In this document: piece by piece, positions 33,788 through 44,192 of the stretch | Layout: every line of letters begins with the position of its first letter | Numbering within the stretch: position 1 is the stretch's first letter | NCBI GenBank assembly: GCA_002633005.1 | Contig: NMRA01000358.1 | Coordinates: 68,688-132,687 of the forward strand | DNA length: 64,000 nucleotides | DNA from: Phoronis australis | Taxonomy: Eukaryota; Phoronida; Phoronidae | Reading direction: 5' to 3' | Translations under genes and position numbers: made by a program | Notes under the pieces: generated by a model | Told to the model about the DNA's origin: nothing | Database searches by the model: none | What the model saw: only the letters and a program-made list of their open reading frames with translations

Positions 33788-36700
33788 GTAAACATCTCTT
33801 TTTCTGTCTTTGTGACTATTTCAGTACACTTCACATTTTTTTTAATGGTTGGCAACAAGGATTGCAAGGGAAAGCCCATTACAGTCACCCAGCGAAGGAA
33901 ACCATGGATTCTCCAGGCATCAGTAAATAAGCCATTCCTCAGTCGTCCACATGTCAGCCACCTCCAGCCAATCCTCTAGACCTCAGTACATCATCTGCCT
34001 CTAGCCAATCTTCTAGACAGCCATACATCAACCGTGGCCAGCAATCCTTTAGACAGCCATACATCAGCTGCCCCAGCTATCCTCTTGACGCCTGTACATC
34101 AGCTGTCATTAGCCATCTTCTGGATGTCCATGCATGCTTTAGCCTTCCTCCTGGCCTCCTCTAGACGTTTGTGCATCAGCCATCTCCCAGTCGTCCTCTA
34201 GACATCAATACATCAGCCGCCCCCAGTCATCCTCTAGACGTCCGCACATTAGCCACCTCCCACCTATTATCTAGACATCTCTGGGAGTTGCCCGTAGCAA
34301 TCTTTAAGCTTTCCGTACATCATGTGTTCCTCAGCCATCATTTATTTAAACACCTTTACATCAAACCCCCCCATCCATCCTCTAGGCGCCCATATTTCAG
34401 CTGTGCTCAGCCATCCTGTAGACGTTCGTACATGAGCCACCCCCCCAGCCAATTTCTAGATGTCCGTACGTCAGTCATCTCCTGAACATCCTTTAGACGT
34501 CCTTACATCAGCCATCTCTAGACTTCTTTAAGTCAGCTGTCCCACCAGCCATCCTTAGACATCCCTACATCAGCACTCCCCCAGGCATCCTCTACATGTC
34601 CATACATCAGCCATCCCCCAGCCATTCTCTAGACATCTGTACATCAGCCATCCCCCAGCCATCCTCTAGGCATTGTAACCATTGTTCACCCTGTCATTGC
34701 AATGTCTGTTTAGTGATCTACTTTATTCCTGCTATCTGGACATGCGATGAATATACCAAGACTTTGAGCAAGTGTCCTTTAAAATAATAATGAATTGATA
34801 AAACTTTGAATACTGGAGAGCTGTTGCAAAAACTTATGAATTTTACCTTAAATAAGGTCAGATTCTGAAAATTATAAATCACGTCTTTTGAAACATATTT
34901 TAAAATAATTTCCTGACCAAGCAGAGCTGCCTGACTCTTTGTACTGAGGATTGATGGCTGATTGTTTGTCGAAAGATTGTGTTGCACTCTGCCAGTGATC
35001 ATAGATTAATAGGTTAAGTTCTCAGGCAAAAGTGCGTAATTAACTGTGAAAATTGTTTGTATCGTTAGATGCTATATTGTCTTTCTAAATATTTTAGATG
35101 AGACCAGACATAAAGAAAGATGTGTTCCATCTGTGCTGGGCTCCAGAGTCGATGCCTGCTGATGAGGTAATGTATGCTTCATATCAGCAATCTCTTTTAT
35201 TGTGATTCTACAAAGCTTGTTGTGTTTCACGGGGAGTTTGAAAAATATGTTTTGGCCTTTGGTGTTGATTTAGCGAATCTTTTCAGATAAATTGTCTATT
35301 GTACAAAAATATACTGGCTTTTAAGGGCCAAAAATGAAACTCATGTGAATAGATTTTTTACAATTCTCTCTATAACTGACGGAAATAGAGGCAACTTGTG
35401 AGATTCCTGTTAAAAATACTTTAAGAACACTCTTCTTGCCAGCCAATGTTTAGGGCCGCAACATTTCATGAGCTGGAACTTTTAACTAAGACCTGTAATC
35501 TATTACCTGGAATTTTGGCAAGGTCACAAATGTCGACCTGCTGATTTCCATAGCATTGAGAGCTGACCAGGCACGACGGTAATCTCTTGTGTTACTGTGC
35601 TTACCTGCTGTCTTGTCTGCTGTTCTTTCAGGCAATAGAACATCTGATAGAATACCTGGACAGCAACTTGTTGACGATGAACAGGAACCTACTGAAGACA
35701 AACTTCCTAAGAATTCTTGACTCAATCTGGGTCGAAAGTTTGGAAGAGTTTCTGGAAGTGCTCAATTCTGAAGAAGAGGTAGGAACCTCAATTTTCAGTA
35801 TCGTGTTCTAGTCCACAGTCTGTGTGTGAAGCTCCAAATTTACAATTGTTATGAAGTATTCAGCATAGTATATTCAGTGTAATCGTCAGTAATTATTGGT
35901 AGTCAGTGTTTATTGGTGGTTAGTGATTATTGATGGTCATTGATTATTGGTGGTCAGTGATTATTGATGGTCTGTGATAATTGATCGTCAGCAAATGTCG
36001 GTCGTCAATGATTATTGAGCATCAGTGATAATTGGGCATGCAGTGATTATTCCTTGCAAGTTAAATATGGTGGCACTTACTTTACAGAAAACCAATGCAT
36101 TTTGTGAACGTCTTTACGAAGGCTTAATGATCCTAGAAGATTTTTTCCACGCTGATGAAAAGGGCTTACCAAAGGAAACACTGCACAACCACCTTTACAA
36201 GGTACTCTTTATTTGTTGGTTAACATTCGTTACTTGCCTGTAATTGATTAGAAAAACATGGATTGTCCAAGTCTTGGAGCAGGTGGTGGCTGAGATCAGT
36301 ACAGTAGGAGGAATTCTGTGGCAGAGGAGTTGTGTATAACTGCAGGCAAGGAATTTTCCTTTCAGTTCATGCTTCCTTAACAGTAAGGAGCTTGGACAGC
36401 TGATCTTGTTAAAAGAGCATGCCACTAAACAATGATATATTTTGCATCAGATCGACTTGTTCCATTTGATAATAGTGTGTTCAGTTCTCACTGTTTTCCT
36501 GACAGTAGAAAGCAGGTGCATTCCTTTAAAGTGACCTAATTGTAAACTGATAAATTACATTGATTATCTTTCAGAACCTGTGTGGACAGCTGACCATGTT
36601 AAAGTCACATACCAGTGAACTTATTACGGCCTACTACTTGGAGCGCATGGAGGAACAGAGTATCCATGACAACCACCCTTCAAAGTTTGGCAGTCTGAAT

Positions 36701-39153
36701 GTGAGGGCGTACTACAACAGAGATGCTGATATATTATGTGTAGAAGGTAATGCTGCTATATCATTAAATCTTCATTTGACCTTGTTTAGTGACCAAACAA
36801 CGAAAAGTTGAGTTAATGCCTTCTACGCTCTCTTAAAACCGGTCTTGTAATAATCATTACTGTGATAGGGTTCCATTTCCGCTACCAACGCAAGTCACAG
36901 ATAATTCATACATATGCCATTTTAGGGCTGGTTAACTTCAATAAAGTCTGAAGGGTTTTCTTGAGTTGCATGACTGTGGTAGGTGTAGTGTGTGATGCCT
37001 GTTTGTGGTGGGTGTAGTGTGTGATGCCTGTTTGTGGTGGGTGTAGTGTGTGATGCCTGTCTGTGGTAGGTATAGTGTGTGATGCATGTTTCTGCATGGT
37101 AGGTGTAGTGTTTGATACCTGTCTGTGGAAAGTTTTGTTTTTGATAGCTGTCTTTGAAAATAGAGATTTGATCTGTTAGAGGTTTTTCACATCTTGTTTT
37201 TTATGAATGTTGCTAGTGTCTTTACAGTAATCTAGTCTTTTTGCATGTCATATGCTTTTAACCGTTTTTCTGTCATGCTTATCATAATTCATTCTTTGTA
37301 TTGTTCTAATCCGTTGTCTATTGTTACAGTTTTGAATGGTCGAGACTTGATTCCACTTGATTCAAATGGTTTGAGTGACCCATTTGTAGTCGTGGAACTG
37401 GTCCCAAGACACGTGTTTCCCAAACAGGCAGTGCATAGAACTAGCGTCATCAAGAAAACACTCAACCCTGTCTTTGACGAGTCTTTTGAATTGTAAGTGA
37501 TCCTGTAGGCTTTATGGGAGTCCACTGCAGTTTGATTTATACCATTTAATGTTATAAAATTGATCTCATTTAATTTGTTCCTTATTCAGTTTAGAAGTGA
37601 TTTCTGGGCTTTGAAAGAACTGACAGTGTTATTTCTTTATGGTGTGATCTGAAGTTTTATTGGCTCGGTTTCTACCAATAACAAATAATTTAACTAGGGA
37701 ACAAATTGAAACCAATTTCATAACCATGGTAAATTTCCCTAAATCAAAATTAAAGCACGGGTTTAATGACACTTTAAGTAAAAAACAATCTTTTAACACT
37801 CTGTCTAATTTTTTCAATCTCTACCCCACTTATGTAACAAAAAAGCCTGTTGTCAATTTCGAAAGAGTATGGTGTCATTTTTTTGGAAATTGTGACATAT
37901 TGCCAAAGCAAAATTTAGCTTAAATTAAATTTGCTGGTAATAAAATGCTAAAGCCTCATAGTAAAGAGAAACCTTTCCCAATAACTTGTGGTGAATTGCA
38001 CACAGCGTGGCGGGAATGAAAGAGTTTATTGGAGAAATTGGTGAAAAAAGAAATTGGCAAATGGGCGACACCCTATTTTTTGGTGCTCAAAGCTGATGTA
38101 TATAATGGCTCCTCAAGCTTAGCGGCAAAATTAATGGCAAAATTTTCAGTATCGTGACCTCATTTTCTAATCTCAAGGAAGAGTTTAGTTTTTAATGACA
38201 TTACTGTTATCAGATTTCTATTCACCGGTTTTTACTCACATTGTTCCAAAGTTGTATATTTAACAGTTTTGTAGCAAGGCTGGTTTTAATAAAGCTACTT
38301 TAAGCAATTACTGAAGAATGTTGTTATTATCTTGGCACTGTGTGTTGCTATCATCTCGCCAGCGAATGTTGCTATCATCTCGCCACTGAATGTTGCTATC
38401 ACATCTCCACAGAATGCTGCTATCACATGGCCACTGAATATTGCTTTCATCTGGCCACTGAATGTTGCTATCACCTAAACACTGAACGTTGTTATCATCT
38501 GGCCTCTGAATGTTGCTTTTGCTCACTGTTCTGTTGTTCTCTTGTTCCAGCACTGTGACGTTGAAGCAATGCCAACAGCACGGTGCCATTGCACTGTTCA
38601 CTGTAATGGACTATGACATCATCTCACAGAATGACTTTGCTGGGGAAGGCTTCCTCCTTCTCTCTGATATCCCAGGAGTCAGTGCCCAGGACTTAACTGG
38701 CTACGATGCCCTGCGTGAGGTATCGCTACCTCTCACACAGCCTTCAGCAGAGACTAGTGAGTGACTGGTCCCTTGTCCTTTTTGTGTCTTCCAGGTGGTG
38801 CTCACTCCTAGTGAGGGGTCTGTTGTAGTAAAACAAAGTTCGTTTTGAAATTTAACTACGTTGGAGGCACTCTTTAATTTTTTTCAAGCCCATGTCAGAT
38901 ATATTTTGATTAAGGAAAATGTTTAGTCCACTTTCATGATGTTTAGTGGTCCAATACAAAAGTTGATTTTTATGATTTAATGCAGATTTATAGCCAAATT
39001 AAGATGGGGACTGGAGTAAAAATAGATTGTGTGCTTATTGCAGGGAGTGTTCCACTGACTGTCCTGGAATCAAGACCAAATGACCGAGATGCAAATGACT
39101 TTGTAAGGAAAAGAAAACAAGTTCTATCACAAGTGACAGCGTCCACGTCCTAG
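33584..39153 (+). CDS. BAIAP3/UNC13D (Munc13-4)-type protein, last nine exons
   Basis: This is a Munc13-family regulator of vesicle priming and exocytosis. The exons are 33584-33787, 35098-35166, 35632-35778, 36088-36201, 36575-36746, 37330-37492, 38551-38756 and 39044-39153 with its stop at 39151; all junctions are GT/AG and phases join. One more exon could lie upstream of the first. The first five encode the helical MHD2 region (LCITINDIEHVRRGL, then HVFHLCW-like text, LIEYLDSNLL, FFHADEKGLP). The next carry the C-terminal C2 domain: LIPLDSNGLSDPFVVVEL with the Ca2+-loop aspartates, NPVFDESFEF, and FTVMDYD. The C-terminus is NDFVRKRKQVLSQ. The short non-neuronal BAIAP3/UNC13D group fits better than UNC13A-C. 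N-terminal exons (first C2, MHD1) are not visible, so this is the 3' part only. I count eight recognised exons; nine would include an unseen one. Confidence 0.93.
33930..34680. repeat. Intronic minisatellite (about 33-bp degenerate unit)
   Basis: CCATCCTCTAGACGTCC and TACATCAGCCATCCCCCAGC recur about 20 times with substitutions and small indels across 750 bp, inside the intron after exon a. The repeat is coarse and old, unlike the 36-bp satellite. Confidence 0.9.
35098..35166 (+). CDS. Munc13-like exon b
   Basis: This 69-bp exon in phase 0 encodes MRPDIKKDVFHLCWAPESMP and then ADE. The acceptor is ATTTTAG and the donor GTAATG. It matches the 'I..HVF.L.W.P.S.P' stretch of the BAIAP3/UNC13D group. 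Confidence 0.88.
35632..35778 (+). CDS. Munc13-like exon c
   Basis: This 147-bp phase-0 exon encodes AIEHLIEYLDSNLLTMNRNL, then FLRILDSIWVESLEEFLEVL and NSEEE. It is the MHD2 helix pair with the conserved Y/F-L-D-x-N-L. The acceptor is CTTTCAG and the donor GTAGGA. Confidence 0.92.
35870..36060. repeat. Intronic minisatellite (about 20-bp unit)
   Basis: GGTCAGTGATTATTGATGGT recurs about nine times with variation in the intron just upstream of exon d. Confidence 0.85.
36088..36201 (+). CDS. Munc13-like exon d
   Basis: This 114-bp phase-0 exon encodes KTNAFCERLYEGLMILEDFF, then HADEKGLPKETLHNHLYK. FFHA-x-x-x-GLP is a hallmark of the MHD2 C-terminal part. The acceptor is TTTACAG and the donor GTACTC. 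Confidence 0.92.
36575..36746 (+). CDS. Munc13-like exon e
   Basis: This 172-bp exon encodes NLCGQLTMLKSHTSELITAY, then YLERMEEQSI and FGSLNVRAYYNRDADILCVE. It links MHD2 to the first strands of the C2 domain. It ends with one base (G) that the next exon completes as Val. Confidence 0.92.
36970..37130. repeat. Intronic minisatellite (about 30-bp unit)
   Basis: GGTGTAGTGTGTGATGCCTG and TTTGTGGT recur about five times in the intron upstream of the C2 core exon. The reverse strand shows a matching His/Thr-rich chance frame. Confidence 0.9.
37330..37492 (+). CDS. Munc13-like exon f (C2 domain core)
   Basis: This 163-bp exon encodes VLNGRDLIPLDSNGLSDPFV, then VVELVPRHVFP and KKTLNPVFDESFE. The aspartates in PLDSNGLSDPF fit C2 Ca2+-binding loop 1. 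The acceptor is TGTTACAG and the donor GTAAGT. It ends with TT, completed to Phe by the next exon. Confidence 0.95.
38318..38520. repeat. Intronic minisatellite (24-bp unit)
   Basis: GAATGTTGCTATCATCTCGC plus CACT recurs about eight times and ends about 30 bp before the acceptor of exon g. The 24-bp unit leaves frames open on both strands, which produces spurious 72- and 97-residue ORFs. Confidence 0.9.
38551..38756 (+). CDS. Munc13-like exon g (C2 domain, second half)
   Basis: This 206-bp exon encodes TVTLKQCQQHGAIALFTVMD, then YDIISQNDFAGEGFLLL and SDIPGVSAQDLTGYDALREV. VMDYD with the following ND supplies Ca2+-binding loop 3. The donor is GTGAGT at 38757 and the exon ends in a single base, A. 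Confidence 0.94.
39044..39153 (+). CDS. Munc13-like last coding exon
   Basis: The acceptor TTGCAG precedes GGAGTG. The exon encodes RSVPLTVLESRPNDRDANDF, then VRKRKQVLSQVTASTS and a TAG stop at 39151-39153. The DANDFVRKRK stretch matches the family's C-terminal tail, which ends shortly after the C2 domain. Confidence 0.93.
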
Positions 39154-40425
39154 ACAGACACTCAGGATGATTTGAACTTCGAGACTAACCAACAGATTTT
39201 TTTTGAAGACTAACGGATTGCTCATTGTTTGTGTTGTACTTTAAATTATCTGCAGTTCTGAGAAGAATTTTACACATTGGAACTATTGAAATACGTTTTG
39301 TGAAAGCAAAAGGTCATATGAACTATGTTCAGTTGACTGTGGTGTTGATCCTTGTTTGTTTTTCGTCAGCACTGGGAAGTTAATTAGTCAAACCTGGATG
39401 CTACCAAATAGTATTAGGGATCAATATTTCAGTACTCCAACAAATCCTAGTTCAGTGTGCTTGGTGCTCAGGTTTTAAACCTGTGAATACACTTGATTAC
39501 GTTCAATCAAAAGAATTTTGTCACTGCAGTACTTGGCACAAAGTCCATTTTTAAAAAAAAAATGCATCTGAATGAATGCTAAAACTTGCATTTTACTGTA
39601 CATGTTTGATATTATTTCTTTTTATTTTATAACATTCTATTTTATTTTATTTTGTTTTTATTTTTATTATTTACATTTGTTTAATAGATTGGTGTATCTT
39701 TTAAACTTGATGTAAACTATTTGTACAATATGCACCAATACTAGTCATACAAAATTACTCGGCATTACCCATGGTGCTGGCTGAGCACAAGCATTGTTGG
39801 CCATCAGAGTACCTGAAATGTCTTGCGGTGACAAGGAAATAATATTTTGTCAGGTTACTTATGGCATATACTATATGACAGTCCCATGACATGTACACTA
39901 GCAGCTTCCTGGCAGATAGCTCCCTGAATTGTAACTTGGTGTAATGACATGAAAATAACGTTTACAGACCTTGCTACATCAAAGTCTAAACTAGCCAAGG
40001 TGGGTAACCTCCAAGCAGTTTACCTGCCTGATTCTTGTATTTTATGTAGGTCGGTCAAGTTTCTGTATTGATTCTGCAGTTACTTTTTGGCCAAATTCCA
40101 TACAAAATAAAGGTGTTGATACAGTATTGGTGACCCAGGAATTGTGTATGGCTTGAATACATTGGTTGCCACTGGGATCCTATGTATATTCTTTGTGAAC
40201 AAATTGGAGTTGGGCTGAGTGTTAAATTAAAGTTGATGTTGTTTTTCCTTGTCACATACGCATAATTTGTGTATATATTTGAATATTTTTAGTTTGACTG
40301 TTGACAGAATGTTTGTAATGTGAGCAACTGTTTAAATATTGGTCATTCCTGTTTATAACATTATTTATTTATGTTGTTTGTGTAATATAATGATGATTTG
40401 TGCAATAAATGAACCTTTGTGTTTT
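39154..40425 (+). other. Probable 3' UTR of the Munc13-like gene
   Basis: After the TAG at 39151-39153 there is no further splice or coding signal. An AATAAA sits at 40404-40409 (TGCAATAAATG) and a TGTGTT-rich stretch follows. An earlier AATAAA (about 40105) could also be used. The exact cleavage site cannot be read. Confidence 0.6.
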
Positions 40426-41484
40426 ATTTGCACCTGTGTCAGGGCGCCCGTGTCTGTTGCAAATGAGCATGTACATAGTTGGAGGCTGTTCCTTTAAAAG
40501 AGATGAGGAATGCCTGCAGGAGATATCTTTGAATTTCTCCAGTGTCATGTGATCAGCACCACCAGTTCCATCCACACTCCAGTCTCACTGGGGAGTTGGT
40601 CATCAATATATAGTCAGGGTAATTACTTTTTATCAGATCCTATATAAATAGAAGGCTTAAAAGCATCCAGGCTCTATTTTCTATTTGGGACAACTGATGG
40701 GAACCATGAAGTCTTACTAGATCCGATTAAACATTAGACTGTGGGTTCTTGACTGCCCAATTTCTCAATAGTTATTTTGTCAACAAAAGTCCAAGCCTTG
40801 TGCTACATTGGAAAGTAGTGTCTTTTCTATTTCCAGTCCTGGAAGGTCAGTATGCTTATTTGTGAAAGTGTAATAGTGCAGGAGTATGTATACCTTGATT
40901 GTCATAAAAAATAGACCGAGACTGAATTCTCTGTTATTTACGAGGTGAAGGTACAGGCACCTTTCGACTTAGATGATTGAGGGCCCTAGAGCCTCTGTTT
41001 AATTGCCTCTGTTTAGTTGCCTATCTGTGAGCATCGCACATGCCTGAAAGTAACTTGTACACACCTAGACCTAATTGTTAAATTGGCAAAAGGGACCAAA
41101 CGGTAACAACCACGTTCCCATTACTATTCGCGAATAAATCCCACAGGCGTCCGTGAGAAATGTACAGGCCAAAGTGAACACAGACAACAACGAATAATTG
41201 GGAACTGAAATGACCACTAGTGGTTAAAGAATAGCCAGCCAGCTAGCTGTATGAAGACTATCGTCAAAATATTTTGGGCCGAGTTTTAGTCAACGCACTC
41301 TGGGATAATTTTGAACTTTATGTAGATGAAAGGAAGTTTCACGGACACGTTTAATCCAACAGACTTCCCACACATAATGAAATACCGCAATTTCGACTGA
41401 GTAGACATTGACAAAAAAACATTTGTTCTAGCTCATTTTTACTTATACACGCCATTCGTCAGTTTTACTCAGTAATCAGTAGCA
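40426..41484. other. Intergenic stretch, no gene recognised
   Basis: Only short frames occur here (for example 40369-40575, minus). I see no repeat or RNA gene that I can support. Confidence 0.45.
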
Positions 41485-42120
<636 letters not shown>

Positions 42121-42132
42121 TAGTCGTATTTT

Positions 42133-42184
42133 AGGCAATGACCATCGCCCCTGGTCGGGCCAACAGAGGCGATGGTCATTGCCT
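42133..42184. repeat. 17-bp perfect palindrome arms at the H4/LINE junction
   Basis: AGGCAATGACCATCGCC (42133-42149) and GGCGATGGTCATTGCCT (42168-42184) are exact complements with an 18-base loop. CTAGTCGTA occurs directly on both sides (42120-42128 and 42183-42191). The right arm belongs to the endonuclease-like coding text that follows. Confidence 0.9.
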
Positions 42185-42470
42185 AGTCGTAATGGGCGAT
42201 TTCAATTCCAATTAAGCATCTGTTCTTCGGTAACAGAAAAACTGACATAGCAGGCGAGATACTTTTCAGATCTTCACCTAGTCAACGAACACTGGTGAGC
42301 CCACTTACCAGCAGTGGACTGGACCACGCCGCCAGATCCAGCACCGCGAAGTCTTGGACTTCATATTCGTTACCCGATCTCTAACAGCTCAGTGCATGAA
42401 TGCGACCTCATGAGTGACCACCTACTGGTACACCTGAAACTAGACAACGCCAGAGGCCGGCTCGACTCCC
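42168..42470 (+). mobile_element. LINE AP-endonuclease domain relic
   Basis: The frame GDGHCLVVMGDFNSN (42168-42212) carries the endonuclease GDFN motif. Later come PTYQQW (about 42305), LDFIFVTRSL (about 42355) and, in another frame, DLMSDHLLVHLKL (about 42407-42445), the SDH motif. Stops and frameshifts break it. It is a fragment of a non-LTR retrotransposon; which clade is uncertain. Confidence 0.75.
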
Positions 42471-42765
42471 TACCACAAGCTTATACAAGCGCTCATTTAA
42501 GAAAATGTTTGGCAAAACGAGCCCCCCCCCTCATTTGGTGAAGTTTTCAAACCGGTCTACCTCAGAGAAACAAAAACTCCGAAAAAGGAGAAAACGAGAC
42601 AAAAGTTCACTAAAATGGCAGGAACGACCATCATTTTGCAAATGCACATTTCACGATAGCTCTGAACGTAATCCATGGGTCCACATTTTCAAAAATTTGA
42701 GCCCCCCGCAATTTTTAGGCTGGGTGCGTGCATGAGCAGTGAGATCTAGAGGTCCCAAAAAGTAG

Positions 42766-42907
42766 CAGTGGCGGATTTAGAGGGAGGCCATGCCCCCCTA
42801 ATATTCTCCCAGATTCCATTTGGCAGTACGGGGTTGCGAATGAATCCTGGCCGATACTCTGCCCTAGCCCTCCCCCCCCTCAACTCAAAATCCTGGATCC
42901 GTCCCTG
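42766..42907. mobile_element. 142-bp hAT-like MITE with a 5-bp target duplication
   Basis: The left end CAGTGGCGGATTTAGAGGGA and the right end (reverse complement CAGGGACGGATCCAGGATTT) are inverted repeats. AGTAG flanks both sides (42761-42765 and 42908-42912). A paralogous locus at 43875-43905 has CCCCAAAGTAGTGCGGTGTG with no insert, so it shows the empty site. CAG ends with 5-bp duplications fit hAT5-type elements. Confidence 0.85.
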
Positions 42908-43175
42908 AGTAGTGCGGTGTGACTGCCTCAAAATCGACCAAGAAACAAACAACAGAAAATAGGTTTGCTGTCTGCTATTTTGGTACACTTGCTAGCATAG
43001 TAGGCCCACGGTGATTGTCAAATATGTCGTTCATCCAATGTTCACTTTGATTGCTGATTGGTGGATTGCATGCGTGTACGAGTGTTTGCGATTCCTTTCT
43101 TTGAATTCAGTACACACCGACGGCAAGTTCACTACAAAAGGCAGTTTTCCGTAGTCGCTCAAAAACCAGACATAT
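42908..43175 (+). repeat. Dispersed/direct repeat, copy 1
   Basis: The text AGTAGTGCGGTGTGACTGCC through GCTCAAAAACCAGACAT recurs at 43891-44192 with roughly 80 percent visual identity and some indels. Shared landmarks are AAAATCGACCAAGAAACAAA and AGTACACACCGACGGC. Confidence 0.85.
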
Positions 43176-43364
43176 CACCTGAACAGCTGATCGCCTGCAG
43201 GGACAGTTAATTTTAAATAGTTTGCTCAAGGAACGTCACCAGTTAGATGAACATCTCGGATAGCACGCTATCGATTCACTCACGGCGAACCAAGTTTCGA
43301 AGTATTTGCACCCGTGTAATACGCCATACAACAGCTACGTTTCGTACTAAATCTGACAACGGTA

Positions 43365-43500
43365 AACTGTGGTGGAAAACATATTTATTTTTCACGTAAG
43401 ATGCCCTGATTATCCAATAACAATATACCCGACAATAATAATAAATCACTGCGGCACTGGTCGGTACCATTGTTTGCGCACAAGGTCCCGGTATACGATC
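43365..43500 (+). repeat. Segment shared with the hAT-like element at 46.3-48.5 kb
   Basis: GTGGAAAACATATTTATTTTT, CAC.TAAGATG and GCGCACAAGGTCCC are matched at 46765-46885, inside the 2.2-kb hAT-like element. The region 42.9-44.2 kb is therefore likely built from pieces of related elements. Confidence 0.6.
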
Positions 43501-43890
43501 GTGAGTCACAAATGTCCTCAATTAACGGTGTGTGTGAATGTACGTCTCGTTTTTATCGCAAAAAACAAACGCTATCACTTGTGAAACAACGGTCATAACT
43601 TGTCTTGCAGCAGAGGGATTATAAGTCATCAATGAAGAAGTTCTGTGCCCGGTTGCATCACACGAAACAGTCCCAAATAGGGACTCAACCAACTTCCCTA
43701 AATCTACTGCGTATTTTTGGACTTGTGAAAACGATTGCTCTATCTCATTGTTTTAGTTCCATTACTAAGTCAGCTTTTGACTTTGATACAAATTGATTGA
43801 ACTCTGCGTTGAATTGTCAACATACAAGGAAGTCTAGAAGTAAATGTTTATGCCTAGCTCAAACTTTATGGCATCGAAAGAGATCCCCAA

Positions 43891-44192
43891 AGTAGTGCGG
43901 TGTGAATGCCTTTAAAATCGACCAAGAAACAAACTTACAGCAGAAAATGGGTTTGTTATTTGCTACTTTGGTGTACTTTCTAGCATTAGATTAATTGCAG
44001 GCATTTTCAAATTTCGAATTTAAACTGAACGCCAAATATCTTGATCATCAAGTGTCCACTTTGATTGTGGATTGGTGGATTGACATGCATGCGTGTACAC
44101 GAGTGCGCGTTTCCGTTCTTTAAGTTAAATTCAGTACACACCGACGGCCGTATGTTCACTGCCTACTCTGTCGTTTCTCAAAAATCAGACAT
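43891..44192 (+). repeat. Dispersed/direct repeat, copy 2 (without the MITE)
   Basis: See copy 1 at 42908. The copies are about 980 bp apart in the same orientation. This copy lacks the MITE and shows the intact pre-insertion sequence. Confidence 0.85.

Noticed and set aside
36906-37097. His/Thr-rich minus-strand ORF
   Set aside because: It is produced by the about 30-bp intronic minisatellite.
38308-38601. 97-residue Asn/Asp-rich minus-strand ORF
   Set aside because: It is generated by the 24-bp minisatellite, whose unit keeps frames open.
42133-42184. Canonical histone 3' stem-loop for the H4 copy
   Set aside because: The stem is 17 bp with an 18-base loop and does not match the six-base-pair, four-base-loop histone signal.
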